64,000 nucleotides of DNA, taken from contig NZ_CP112998.1 in assembly GCF_026625565.1 (NCBI RefSeq), positions 5,854,001-5,918,000 on the forward strand, read 5' to 3'. A model generated the notes under the pieces. The model had not been told where the DNA came from, ran no database searches, and worked only from the letters and a program-made list of their open reading frames with translations. The position numbers and the translations under genes are program-made. Source of the stretch: Dyadobacter pollutisoli (GTDB lineage Bacteria > Bacteroidota > Bacteroidia > Cytophagales > Spirosomataceae). Positions 1 to 8,686 of the stretch are shown one piece after another. Each line of letters starts with the position of its first letter. Positions within the stretch are counted from its first letter, which is position 1.

Positions 1-1
1 C

Positions 2-1741
2 ATCGCAGCGGGGAAAGAATCCAGAGCTATATTTTCGATTCGCGCACTGCAAGCCATTGGTACCGGGAAGATCATTGTGAAGGTCAATGCGTTTAACGAA
101 ACATTTGTAAATCAGACGGAACTGACCATTCGCCCTGCCTCGCCTTTATTGAAAACCAGCAATTCAGGAATAATAGCAGGAGAAAAGCAGGGTTTGATCG
201 ATCTGACTTCATCATTTATTCCCGCAACGAGCCGCAGCCAGGTAGTACTGAGCCGGTCGCCGCTGGTACAGGGAGGCGGAAAAGCGCTTTCGACATTACT
301 GGGCTACCCTTTTGGCTGTCTGGAACAAACCGTATCCAAGGCATTTCCCCAAATTTATTTCGCTGACCTGGCCAAGGCAATAGCCGCGCCGGTGTATATC
401 GTAAAAAATGGTGAAAGTGATTTCAATCCGATGACCAATGTGCAGCAGGCGATCCGCAAAATAGAATCGCAGCAGATTTACAATGGCGGTATGGGCATGT
501 GGCCTGGCGCCACTCAGGAGGATTGGTGGGCAACTGCTTACGCGGTCCATTTCCTGGAAGAGGCACGCAGGGCAGGATTTGAAACGAATGCAAAAACGAT
601 CAGCCGGGCACTGGACTATTTAACCACACAAACTGGTACCACTGCAAATCGCGAAGTAGTTACGGCGAGTACTAACTCCGCGCCCGCCGTGGATGGACAG
701 ACGGTTGCTACACAAATCCGGAAAACGGTTGCACGAAGGGAAGCCATTTACTCGCTTTATGTGCTCGCGCTGAATGGTCACCCCAACCGGTCTTCTATGA
801 ATTATTACAAGCAAAATCCAAATTTGCTAACCATTGATTCCAAGTATTTACTCGCAGGAGCATTTCAATTGGCTGGTGACGCAAGAAGTTTTGCTGCATT
901 GTTGCCGAAAAAATACACATTGGAAACCGGTCCGCAGTTCTACGACAACAGTTATTCGTCGTCGCTCCGCAATATTTCGTTGGTACTAAATACATTGCTG
1001 GAAACCGATGCGGCTAACTTACAGATTCCGGTTCTGGCCCGCCAATTGTCCAAAGCCATTCAATCTGCATCGTATCTGAACACTCAGGAAGCATCATTTG
1101 CCGTACTCGCTTTGGGAAAACTGGCTAAGAAAACTTCCGGATCGACCATTACGGCCGCTGCGACGGTCAATGGAAAATCACTGGCCACATTTACCGGAAA
1201 AGAGGTCAAAATTTCGAAAGGAATTGTCAATCAGAAGATTGCAATCAAAACGCAGGGTAAAGGAGATCTTTACTGGTTTGCGCAGTCAGAAGGTATGTCC
1301 GCCACCGGTACTTATGTCGAGGAAGATCAGGGATTGAGCATTCGCAGACAATACTTAACCCGCAACGGAACTCCAATGCAGGCTTTCCATCAAAATGATC
1401 TGGTTGTGGTAAAGCTCACATTGACCAGTACCAACGGTTTACCCATTGAAAATATCGTGGTGACAGATCTGCTTCCGTCAGGTTTTGAAATCGAAAACCC
1501 GCGCATTACCGAACCTCGTGACATGCCATGGATTACCAATGCAGCGATTCCTGAATATTATGACATCCGCGACGACCGCATTCACTTCTTCACGACGGCC
1601 GATAAGCAGGAAAAATCATTCTATTACCAGGTACGGATCATTTCCAAAGGCACATTCACGGCCGGACCAGCCGCTGCGGACGCCATGTACCAAGGCGAAT
1701 ACAGAAGCTATTCCAGCGGTGGAAAAATTACAGTCGAATAA
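2..1741 (+). CDS. Alpha-2-macroglobulin family protein, C-terminal part
   Basis: This is the 3' end of a large bacterial alpha-2-macroglobulin, a protease-trapping protein of the periplasm or outer membrane. The frame is open from the left window edge with no stop, so the start lies outside; the GTG at 77 is only an internal codon. The thioester motif GCLEQ is present, with its Cys codon at 317-319, followed by the helical thioester domain (for example a GMGMWPG segment) and C-terminal beta domains. In the family this Cys-Gln thioester covalently captures attacking proteases. The stop is 3 bases from the stop of the convergent aquaporin gene. The family assignment is firm; partners such as penicillin-binding protein 1C, often next to such genes, would lie upstream and cannot be seen. 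Confidence 0.9.
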   Translation: MAAGKESRAIFSIRALQAIGTGKIIVKVNAFNETFVNQTELTIRPASPLLKTSNSGIIAGEKQGLIDLTSSFIPATSRSQVVLSRSPLVQGGGKALSTLLGYPFGCLEQTVSKAFPQIYFADLAKAIAAPVYIVKNGESDFNPMTNVQQAIRKIESQQIYNGGMGMWPGATQEDWWATAYAVHFLEEARRAGFETNAKTISRALDYLTTQTGTTANREVVTASTNSAPAVDGQTVATQIRKTVARREAIYSLYVLALNGHPNRSSMNYYKQNPNLLTIDSKYLLAGAFQLAGDARSFAALLPKKYTLETGPQFYDNSYSSSLRNISLVLNTLLETDAANLQIPVLARQLSKAIQSASYLNTQEASFAVLALGKLAKKTSGSTITAAATVNGKSLATFTGKEVKISKGIVNQKIAIKTQGKGDLYWFAQSEGMSATGTYVEEDQGLSIRRQYLTRNGTPMQAFHQNDLVVVKLTLTSTNGLPIENIVVTDLLPSGFEIENPRITEPRDMPWITNAAIPEYYDIRDDRIHFFTTADKQEKSFYYQVRIISKGTFTAGPAAADAMYQGEYRSYSSGGKITVE

Positions 1742-1744
1742 AGA

Positions 1745-2485
1745 TCAGAAGTAAAAAAAGCGAAGAATTAATCCGGCAATAATGGCTCCTGCAATGGGAG
1801 CCACCACCGGAATCCAGCCATAGCCCCAATCCGAGCCACCTTTGTTGGGTATGGGCAGGATAGCATGAGCGATTCGGGGTCCCAGATCACGCACAGGATT
1901 GATAGCGTAACCAGTGGTGCCCCCCAATGACAAACCAATGCTCCATACCAGCATACCTACCAGATAAGGCGCTACCCCCGAAGGAATTCCGCCTCTTTCG
2001 GGGTCAGAAGTACCGGCATAACCGATCGCCACTACACCGACGATCAGCAAAATGGTGGCGATAAATTCACTTATAAAATTAGAGCCTGTTGATCTGACGG
2101 CGGGATCGGTTGCGAAACACGCGAGCTTGGCGCCTCCATCCTCCGTAGCCTTCCAATGTGGCAGATATTGCAACCAAACCAATACAGCACCTAAAAAAGC
2201 GCCGATCAACTGAGCGGGAATGTAGCTCGCAAGCAAACTATAATCCTGACGAAGCACTGCCAGGCCAACGGTAACGGCAGGATTGAGATGCGCAGCTGCG
2301 CTACCAAATGCATTGGCTACAAATATTCCGATCATGACTGCAAACCCCCAGCCTGCTGTGATGACGATCCAGCCGCCGCTTTCACCTTTTGTCTTTTTGA
2401 GTACTACATTGGCTACAACGCCATTGCCTAACAAAATAAGTACCATTGTTCCGACTAATTCGCCGATAAAGGGGGAAGGCTGCAT
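1745..2485 (-). CDS. MIP family aquaglyceroporin (glycerol facilitator type)
   Basis: A 246-residue inner membrane channel of the major intrinsic protein family, expected to pass glycerol or other small neutral solutes and water. Six hydrophobic helices can be traced. The first half-helix motif is NPA (residues 68-70). The second is NPV (196-198) followed by Arg199 and Asp200; the Arg-Asp pair after the second motif is typical of glycerol facilitators rather than strict aquaporins. The change of the last Ala to Val is unusual but seen in some family members. No glycerol kinase gene lies beside it. It is transcribed divergently from purB across 155 bases. Family confidence is high; substrate is inference. 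Confidence 0.88.
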   Translation of the reverse strand: MQPSPFIGELVGTMVLILLGNGVVANVVLKKTKGESGGWIVITAGWGFAVMIGIFVANAFGSAAAHLNPAVTVGLAVLRQDYSLLASYIPAQLIGAFLGAVLVWLQYLPHWKATEDGGAKLACFATDPAVRSTGSNFISEFIATILLIVGVVAIGYAGTSDPERGGIPSGVAPYLVGMLVWSIGLSLGGTTGYAINPVRDLGPRIAHAILPIPNKGGSDWGYGWIPVVAPIAGAIIAGLILRFFYF

Positions 2486-2603
2486 GAGTTTTGTAAAAAT
2501 CTGGTTGAATGAACGAATATGCGAATAGTTTTATAAATTCTACTCCAAATCCCAAAAAGAATATTTCATGAGATTTTTACCATTTTTGGACGCTGAATTC
2601 TAC

Positions 2604-2611
2604 TAACTTTG
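2604..2611 (+). promoter_or_regulatory. Candidate -7 box for purB
   Basis: TAACTTTG matches the Bacteroidota -7 consensus TAnnTTTG and lies 29 bases before the purB ATG. A TTTG at 2585-2588 could be the -33 element, but the 15-base gap is shorter than usual. Confidence 0.3.
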
Positions 2612-2640
2612 CCTGATAATCAATTTTTGTATTGAAAATC

Positions 2641-3996
2641 ATGTCATTAAATCAACTTACGGCTATCTCTCCCGTTGATGGCCGTTATTACAAACAAGTC
2701 TCTGAACTTTCGGCATATTTCTCTGAATATGCTCTGATCTATTATAGAGTGTATGTTGAAATCGAATATTTCATCGCACTTTGTGAACTCCCTCTGCCAC
2801 AGTTATCAGAATTTGACAAGAAGAAATACGCATCACTCCGCAAAATCTATGAGGATTTTAGTGAAGACGATGCCCTGCATATAAAGGATATTGAAAAAGT
2901 AACCAACCACGATGTCAAAGCGGTTGAGTATTTTATCAAAGAACAGTTCGAAAAACTTGAAATTGAGAGCTACCAGGAATTTATCCATTTCGGGCTTACT
3001 TCTCAGGATATTAACAATACCGCCATCCCGCTTTCGCTCAAAGATGCGCTGGAACGTCAGATCAAACCATTGTTCCGTCAGGTTCTTTTTGTATTGAAAA
3101 GAATGTCCATTGAATGGAAAAATGTACCCATGCTGGCTTTCACACACGGACAGCCTGCATCACCAACACGGGTAGGAAAAGAATTTCTGGTATTCGTAGA
3201 ACGTCTGGAACGTCAGCTGGAAATGCTGGACAAAATCCCTCATTCTGCTAAATTCGGTGGAGCAACTGGTAACTTTAATGCACACCATGTTGCATACCCT
3301 AAACAGGATTGGATGGCTTTCGGGCATCATTTTGTGGAAGGTTTAGGATTGAAAAGAAGCCGTCATACTACTCAGATCGAGCATTACGACAACCTGGCTG
3401 CGACTTTTGATTGTTTGAAAAGATTGAATACAATCCTGACCGACCTGAACCGGGATATGTGGACGTACATTTCGATGGGTTATTTCAAACAAAAGATCAA
3501 AGCGGGTGAGGTAGGTTCTTCTGCCATGCCACATAAAGTTAACCCTATCGATTTTGAAAATTCGGAGGGAAACCTTGGTTTGGCTTCTGCATTGTTTGAA
3601 CATTTTGCTGCAAAACTTCCTGTTTCACGTTTGCAGCGCGACCTTACCGACTCCACTGTATTAAGAAACATTGGAGTACCCTTGGCGCATTTGGCGATTG
3701 CATTGAATTCACTTTTAAAAGGCCTTGGCAAAGTTGAGCTCAACGGAGAGATCCTGAAAGCTGAGCTGGAAGAAAACTGGGCGGTGGTATCGGAAGCGAT
3801 CCAGACCATACTCCGTCGGGAAAGCTATCCGAAACCTTATGAGGCGCTGAAAGAATTGACTCGTACTAACGAAAAAATCACGCACGACTCGATCTCCCGT
3901 TTCATTGAAACCCTTGATGTTTCAGAAAAAATACGTGAAGAACTTAGGGAACTTACTCCTTTTAATTATTTGGGGATAGTAGAGGAAAACCATTGA
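2641..3996 (+). CDS. purB: Adenylosuccinate lyase
   Basis: A 451-residue cytoplasmic enzyme of the fumarase/aspartase superfamily. It releases fumarate from SAICAR in IMP synthesis and from adenylosuccinate in AMP synthesis. The family signature SSAMPHKVNP is present near residue 293, and the N-terminus LTAISPVDGRY is characteristic of PurB. The ATG at 2641 is chosen over an in-frame TTG nine bases upstream because it places the conserved N-terminus at the usual distance and follows a possible -7 box. Length matches the roughly 450-residue subfamily. A strong palindrome follows the stop. No other purine genes are adjacent. Confidence 0.96.
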   Translation: MSLNQLTAISPVDGRYYKQVSELSAYFSEYALIYYRVYVEIEYFIALCELPLPQLSEFDKKKYASLRKIYEDFSEDDALHIKDIEKVTNHDVKAVEYFIKEQFEKLEIESYQEFIHFGLTSQDINNTAIPLSLKDALERQIKPLFRQVLFVLKRMSIEWKNVPMLAFTHGQPASPTRVGKEFLVFVERLERQLEMLDKIPHSAKFGGATGNFNAHHVAYPKQDWMAFGHHFVEGLGLKRSRHTTQIEHYDNLAATFDCLKRLNTILTDLNRDMWTYISMGYFKQKIKAGEVGSSAMPHKVNPIDFENSEGNLGLASALFEHFAAKLPVSRLQRDLTDSTVLRNIGVPLAHLAIALNSLLKGLGKVELNGEILKAELEENWAVVSEAIQTILRRESYPKPYEALKELTRTNEKITHDSISRFIETLDVSEKIREELRELTPFNYLGIVEENH

Positions 3997-4010
3997 TATT
4001 AGAAAATGAG

Positions 4011-4053
4011 ACTTTCCAGGTCTTGGAGACGGGGTCACCTAGACCTGGAAAGT
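4011..4053. terminator. Bidirectional palindromic terminator, purB / XRE gene
   Basis: Perfect 13-bp inverted repeat ACTTTCCAGGTCT (4011-4023) and AGACCTGGAAAGT (4041-4053) with a 17-base loop, lying between the stop of purB and the stop of the convergent XRE gene, which begins at 4054. Its core resembles palindromes at 8643 and 42088. Confidence 0.7.
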
Positions 4054-4275
4054 TTATTCCGAATTTATCTTCTTCTGCCAGTTCTCTGGCAGCATATCCT
4101 GCAATTTTACATTACAGACTACGGAAATACTCAAATATCTGTCAAGCGGTATTTTAGTGATTTCACTTTCCCATTTGTGATAGGCAGCCTGCGAAACGCC
4201 AAGCAAATTGGCCATCTGCTGTTGTGTCAAATTATTTTCAAGACGATAGCGGCGCAATAATTCCTCAGCGGACAT
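4054..4275 (-). CDS. Small XRE-family helix-turn-helix regulator
   Basis: A 73-residue protein that is essentially one Cro/C1-type helix-turn-helix domain (residues about 5-60). The core LTQQQMANLLGVSQAAYHKWE contains both the positioning and the recognition helices. It probably acts as a DNA-binding repressor, but it carries no ligand or protease domain and no toxin partner is adjacent, so its target is unknown. A close match to the Bacteroidota promoter lies 62 bases upstream, so the gene looks active. It faces purB, with a shared palindrome between the stops. Confidence 0.8.
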   Translation of the reverse strand: MSAEELLRRYRLENNLTQQQMANLLGVSQAAYHKWESEITKIPLDRYLSISVVCNVKLQDMLPENWQKKINSE

Positions 4276-4336
4276 ATTTCCGGTTTGATAGCGTACATGT
4301 ATTTCATCATTAGAGGCTTCAAACGTTGACTGCGGG

Positions 4337-4368
4337 CAAACATAAAGCTAAGATTTTGTAACTCCAAA
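4337..4368 (-). promoter_or_regulatory. Promoter of the XRE regulator
   Basis: On the minus strand TTTG (4365-4368) is followed after 20 bases by TATGTTTG (4337-4344), a full match to the Bacteroidota TTTG/TAnnTTTG pattern. It predicts a leader of about 55 bases. The rest of the 272-base gap up to the lipoprotein gene at 4548 shows no other clear signal; TGACTTTG near 4465-4472 is a one-mismatch -7 candidate for that gene. Confidence 0.5.
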
Positions 4369-4547
4369 CAACCCATCTGGATAGCAAAGATCCCATGGAG
4401 TAACCGCTTTACTATTACTGTAAAGCTGCGTTTAAAATTTATAATTCAAGTAATAAAATTTCTGCTGACTTTGTAAAAGTTTATGGGTAGCTCGTCTTGC
4501 CCTGCCAATATTGAAATGAAAACATGCTATAACTCCCTTAACGGACA

Positions 4548-4991
4548 ATGAAACAAAAGTCAAAACGCTCACATTCAAATCCATTCAGCACACTTTACGC
4601 TACTATCCTCTTCGGTTGCATGGCATTGCTACTCAGTGGCTGCTTCCTGAAACAGGACAGGACGACTACTATTTATGGAACGGTTACGGATCAGAATGGG
4701 CAACCGGTTGATAGTATTTTGGTTATAGTTGAGGGTGTTCAAGATTTCCGGTATGATCGCCTCAAAGAAACTTTTTCACACATTGACGGACGCTATGAAA
4801 TGGTTGTTGAAGTACCGAAACACTATTCCTCAGTTATCGTAAATGTGCCCTACGGTAAGAGCGAAAATCCAAAATATATGCGGGACTATGTCGACTTTTT
4901 TGTAAGTAAGGATGGGGCTAAGACCAATAATTGTTGCTCTGCATCAGTGGGAAGAAAGACCAAATACGACTTTCAACTAATCCCTAAATAA
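4548..4991 (+). CDS. Lipoprotein with carboxypeptidase-regulatory-like fold, copy 1
   Basis: A 147-residue exported protein. The N-terminus has basic residues, a hydrophobic stretch and the lipobox LLSGC, so Cys32 should be lipidated. The mature part begins with TTTIYGTVTDQNGQPVDSI, a typical start of a carboxypeptidase-regulatory-like (CarboxypepD_reg) beta-sandwich, as found in many Bacteroidota surface proteins. An adjacent CC pair occurs near the C-terminus. The next gene is a paralogue of identical length only 3 bases downstream, so the two are probably co-transcribed. The role is unknown; surface or periplasmic binding is a guess from the fold. Confidence 0.75.
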   Translation: MKQKSKRSHSNPFSTLYATILFGCMALLLSGCFLKQDRTTTIYGTVTDQNGQPVDSILVIVEGVQDFRYDRLKETFSHIDGRYEMVVEVPKHYSSVIVNVPYGKSENPKYMRDYVDFFVSKDGAKTNNCCSASVGRKTKYDFQLIPK

Positions 4992-4994
4992 GCC

Positions 4995-5438
4995 ATGAAA
5001 CAACCACTAATGCGCTCATTTTCAAAGCTATTCAGCATTCTTTCCTTTGCTATCCTTTTCGGAAGCCTGGCATTGCTACTCAGTGACTGCTTCCTGAAAC
5101 AGGACAGGACGACGACTATTTATGGCACGGTTACGGATCAGGATGGGCAGCCGGTGGATAGTATCTTATTAAGAGTTAGAGGGGTTACGGGTTTTAAATA
5201 TGAAATACTAAAAGAAATTCACTCCGATAAAGAGGGGGAATACGAAATAATGTTGGATGTGCCAAAAAAATATTCATCACTTTCAATTGCGATTCCATTT
5301 TCCAACTCTTTGAATCCAAAATTCACTAAACAATACTTAGGTCACTACGTTTTCCGAAACGAGGTCAAAACCAATGATTGTTGTTATGCTGAACTGGGAA
5401 AAAAGACCAAATACAATTTCCAACTAATCCCCAAATAA
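4995..5438 (+). CDS. Lipoprotein-like paralogue, copy 2, with altered lipobox
   Basis: A 147-residue tandem paralogue of the preceding gene. Residues 32-53 are nearly identical between the two, while the middle and end have diverged; both end in a KTKY-FQLIPK tail and keep the CC pair. The lipobox here is LLSDC instead of LLSGC. Asp at position -1 is not normally accepted by signal peptidase II, so this copy may not be lipidated, or may be processed poorly. It precedes a T9SS cargo gene by 56 bases. Function is not recognised beyond the carboxypeptidase-regulatory-like fold. Confidence 0.72.
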   Translation: MKQPLMRSFSKLFSILSFAILFGSLALLLSDCFLKQDRTTTIYGTVTDQDGQPVDSILLRVRGVTGFKYEILKEIHSDKEGEYEIMLDVPKKYSSLSIAIPFSNSLNPKFTKQYLGHYVFRNEVKTNDCCYAELGKKTKYNFQLIPK

Positions 5439-5494
5439 GCCCCTAAGATTAAAAATGATCAATTCTTTATCACACATTAATCGTCAAATTTCAA

Positions 5495-8400
5495 ATGGAA
5501 CACACCTACAATTTCCGGAATACCCTTCTTAAAATCAGTATCGCCATTCTTTTCAGCCTTTCTTCATCCCTTGCCCAAATTGTTGACAATTATCAGAAAC
5601 AAAAGCAAGGGCAACTTTCCCGGCTAGATCTAACTGGTCTGGGAAAAATGCTGTTACTAAATAATGGCGTGATCAGTTCGCATGAAATAGCGTCATTTCA
5701 ATCGCTTTCCAAATCTGGACATGTTCCTTCACAAGAGCCGGTAACGGCAGAGGACTGGCAAAGTCTTTATCAAAGACTTATTGATACGGACTTACGACCT
5801 AAAAATGAGCGTCTGCCGGATCTGAACACGCTGACCGAAACAGACCCGAACAAGGCAACCAAAAATAATGTAGTCCCGATTGGCATCCTGGATCTGGACG
5901 GTATATACCTCACCGGTAAGCAAATTGCTGACAATGAACAAAGCAAGAAAAACAACCAGTTCGTGGATTTTTCCACTTACGAGCCTGTCAGGATTATCAC
6001 GGCATCCGTTTTACAGGAAGATGTATTTGAGGCAGACATTTTGTTCAGGTTAAATCCAAGTCTTTATATCTCAAATCATGATCACTCCATTCAGAATCTG
6101 GAAATTGACTTTCATGACGGTAAAGGGTATGCCACATACCCTCTTTCCGCGCAGCTGATCCCGCATCATTTCAGCAATTTGGGTAAACAGAAGATCGATT
6201 TTCGTTTAACATCAGGGGATAAAATATTTGCCTTTCAAACCCAAGTAAATGTGTTGCAGCTGGAACGTCTCAAGCCTTTTATGGAATTTGAGGTTAACGC
6301 TCCCCGGATCTGGACAGACACTTCATCAGCAAACTTCGCAGATAAGACCGCCAGAACCGCGCTCGCAGGCGGCAACATCCGGATTATTCTGGGCTGTGAC
6401 AACATTCTTAACAAACCCATCATCATTGCCGAAGGATTTGATATGGGACAAAATGTTAATCTGGACTATCTGGAAGCGAAATACCGCGATGCCTTTAGAG
6501 ATTACCTTCTCGAGGGATACGACTTAGTCCTTCTGGATTACACCGATGCGCGGGATGCGATTCAAAACAATGCACAAGTTTTAAAAGCCTTGATTCAGCA
6601 AGTAAACCAAATGAAAACCGGCAACAATCCCTCTATTGTGGTGGGGGAAAGCATGAGCGGGTTAGTGGCGCGTTGGGCGCTTCGGGAAATGGAAAATCAG
6701 GGAATTCCGCATCAGGTAAATCTAATGATCTGCTATGATACGCCTCATCAGGGTGCCAATGTTCCAGTCGGAATGACGCAACTTTACTGGGAAACTAATG
6801 TGACTGTTCTAACTCAGGTCATTTTTAAGTTTCTTGCCAAAGGATGGCGAAATTATTACGAAGCATTGAATACGCCGGCAGCCCAGCAAATGCTCTTGCA
6901 TTGGGGCGGCAGCATTAACACGGGTGTGGGAAATAAAAGCCCGTTCTTTGATTCCTTTCGGGCACAGCTTCTGGCACTTGGCAACGGAGGATATCCTCAG
7001 AGTTGTCGAAATATAGCAGTCATACACGGAAGTATGAACGCCAGTGACCTTAGTCTATTCGGTCAATACAATTATGGAAGCAGGATTTTGCTTAGCTTCA
7101 CTCCAAATTTCCAGAACCTGCAGAATGCAAATATAGATATCCACACCAATCAGTTAAATCAAAATGAGTCAGTGCTCAGGTATGCAACCTGGGGATTACT
7201 TGCATCAGCGTTGGGAGTGAACAAGAAATATAATAGTGCATTAAATGATGATTTTCTTCCGGGTGGAAGGACCCAAGCACCAATTCCCAATAAGTTTTTC
7301 GGTAAAAACAAAACAGATTTTCGATTTTGTTTCGTACCCACATTTAGCTCTATTGATTATCAAGGACCGAGAAATACGCAAAATGAGCGTATGCTGCTTA
7401 ATGTTTGGAACGTAGATGCAGCAACCGTTAACCGTCAAACACCTTTCGCTGCAATATATGGTCGAGCAGACGGCCTTAATTCTACCCATGTTGACACTGA
7501 TTTTTCTGGATTTGACAACATCGGCCAAGCCGAAGGCCTCCTAGCAAATATCGTCGCCTGCCCGCCGCTTGCCCCTCCGCCGGTGCCAACCATTGCACCG
7601 CCATTCAGTATCTGCTTTCCGTTTGCTGCCAAAAGAACCACAGAAGATAACACGGCCAACATTACAATGTCACTGGCTACTCCTTCCAATGGAATGTATG
7701 TGCACAATTGGACGGTACTGCCTGCCAATCAGTATTTTACAACGACTGGCGACCAGATCACCTTTCAGGCGGAAAGAGCAGACCATTATGATGTGACATG
7801 TACCCGGACTTACCCCAATCGCAAGGATATCAGCAGCACTTACACGGTTAGTGTGGAGGTGAAGGATTGCAGTCCCCAAAGTATAATAGCAGAAACCATT
7901 GTGAATGATAACTGGGAGGATGATTTTGTGTTAACTCTGGCCAACAACGACAACGTATTTGCTCATTACTCGACTTCGGATATCCTGTATGCCGCCACGG
8001 AAAACGGCACTTTTGTACCAGCCTCCGCGCTGATTGCCCGCGGCATGTTTCAGGAATTCGCTTCATTCTTTGCCGAAATTGATCCACGCATTGCGTTACC
8101 CGTGCACCTCGTCAGTTTTGATGTTGGAGCGGAAGGAAGTAAGGTGATATTGGAATGGAAAACATCCGAGGAAATGGGCAGCGATCACTTTGAAATAGAA
8201 AAGAGTTCCGATAGCCGGGCATGGCGAAGTATCGGGGAAGTGCCAGCACGCGAATACACCTCTGATAATGTCTATTATTCGTTTACAGACCCTGAACCGA
8301 TTACCGGGATGGTATACTATCGTTTGAAAATGGTTGACATCGACAGTACCTACGCTTTCAGCAAGATCCGGAATTTGCAATTCGACGATGAGGGCGAATG

Positions 8401-8629
8401 GGCTGTTTTCCCCAATCCCCTAGTCACAGGAGAGTCCCTGAGCGTCTTATCAGGAAAACAACACGAGGTTAATACGATCAGCATTTATGATCTTAATGGA
8501 AATCTTCTGCGGGAATCCTGCAAACCTTCGAAAGGATTGATTGAAAAGGACCTGCTTCCGGGAAAATATATCGTAAAAATTAAGCTGCGGGACGGTACGG
8601 AAAAGAGCCTGTCTTTCGTGAAAAAATAA
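5495..8629 (+). CDS. Secreted alpha/beta hydrolase (esterase/lipase-like) with T9SS type A sorting domain
   Basis: A 1044-residue exported protein. Residues 1-27 form a signal peptide ending in SLAQ. The central region (about 300-480) has an alpha/beta hydrolase core with the nucleophile elbow GESMSG near residue 385, followed by LVARWAL and YDTPHQGA, an arrangement seen in PGAP1-like and lipase-like esterases acting on lipids or large esters. Two beta-rich stretches follow: a PKD/Ig-like one at about 690-790 and one starting PVHLVSFDV near 870. The last 75 residues, starting AVFPNP and ending GKYIVKIKL, are a type A sorting domain that directs export by the type IX system and attachment to the cell surface. 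The substrate is unknown. Confidence 0.85.
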   Translation: MEHTYNFRNTLLKISIAILFSLSSSLAQIVDNYQKQKQGQLSRLDLTGLGKMLLLNNGVISSHEIASFQSLSKSGHVPSQEPVTAEDWQSLYQRLIDTDLRPKNERLPDLNTLTETDPNKATKNNVVPIGILDLDGIYLTGKQIADNEQSKKNNQFVDFSTYEPVRIITASVLQEDVFEADILFRLNPSLYISNHDHSIQNLEIDFHDGKGYATYPLSAQLIPHHFSNLGKQKIDFRLTSGDKIFAFQTQVNVLQLERLKPFMEFEVNAPRIWTDTSSANFADKTARTALAGGNIRIILGCDNILNKPIIIAEGFDMGQNVNLDYLEAKYRDAFRDYLLEGYDLVLLDYTDARDAIQNNAQVLKALIQQVNQMKTGNNPSIVVGESMSGLVARWALREMENQGIPHQVNLMICYDTPHQGANVPVGMTQLYWETNVTVLTQVIFKFLAKGWRNYYEALNTPAAQQMLLHWGGSINTGVGNKSPFFDSFRAQLLALGNGGYPQSCRNIAVIHGSMNASDLSLFGQYNYGSRILLSFTPNFQNLQNANIDIHTNQLNQNESVLRYATWGLLASALGVNKKYNSALNDDFLPGGRTQAPIPNKFFGKNKTDFRFCFVPTFSSIDYQGPRNTQNERMLLNVWNVDAATVNRQTPFAAIYGRADGLNSTHVDTDFSGFDNIGQAEGLLANIVACPPLAPPPVPTIAPPFSICFPFAAKRTTEDNTANITMSLATPSNGMYVHNWTVLPANQYFTTTGDQITFQAERADHYDVTCTRTYPNRKDISSTYTVSVEVKDCSPQSIIAETIVNDNWEDDFVLTLANNDNVFAHYSTSDILYAATENGTFVPASALIARGMFQEFASFFAEIDPRIALPVHLVSFDVGAEGSKVILEWKTSEEMGSDHFEIEKSSDSRAWRSIGEVPAREYTSDNVYYSFTDPEPITGMVYYRLKMVDIDSTYAFSKIRNLQFDDEGEWAVFPNPLVTGESLSVLSGKQHEVNTISIYDLNGNLLRESCKPSKGLIEKDLLPGKYIVKIKLRDGTEKSLSFVKK

Positions 8630-8642
8630 TCGGTTGTTAAAA

Positions 8643-8675
8643 AGACTTACCAGGTTTTGAAAACCTGGCAAGTCT
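8643..8675. terminator. Palindromic terminator between hydrolase and nrdJ
   Basis: 16-base arms (8643-8658 and 8660-8675) pair with one mismatch around AGACTTACCAGGTTTT / AAAACCTGGCAAGTCT. It lies between two convergent stop codons and belongs to the same sequence family as the palindromes at 4011 and 42088. Confidence 0.7.
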
Positions 8676-8686
8676 CTCTATATATA

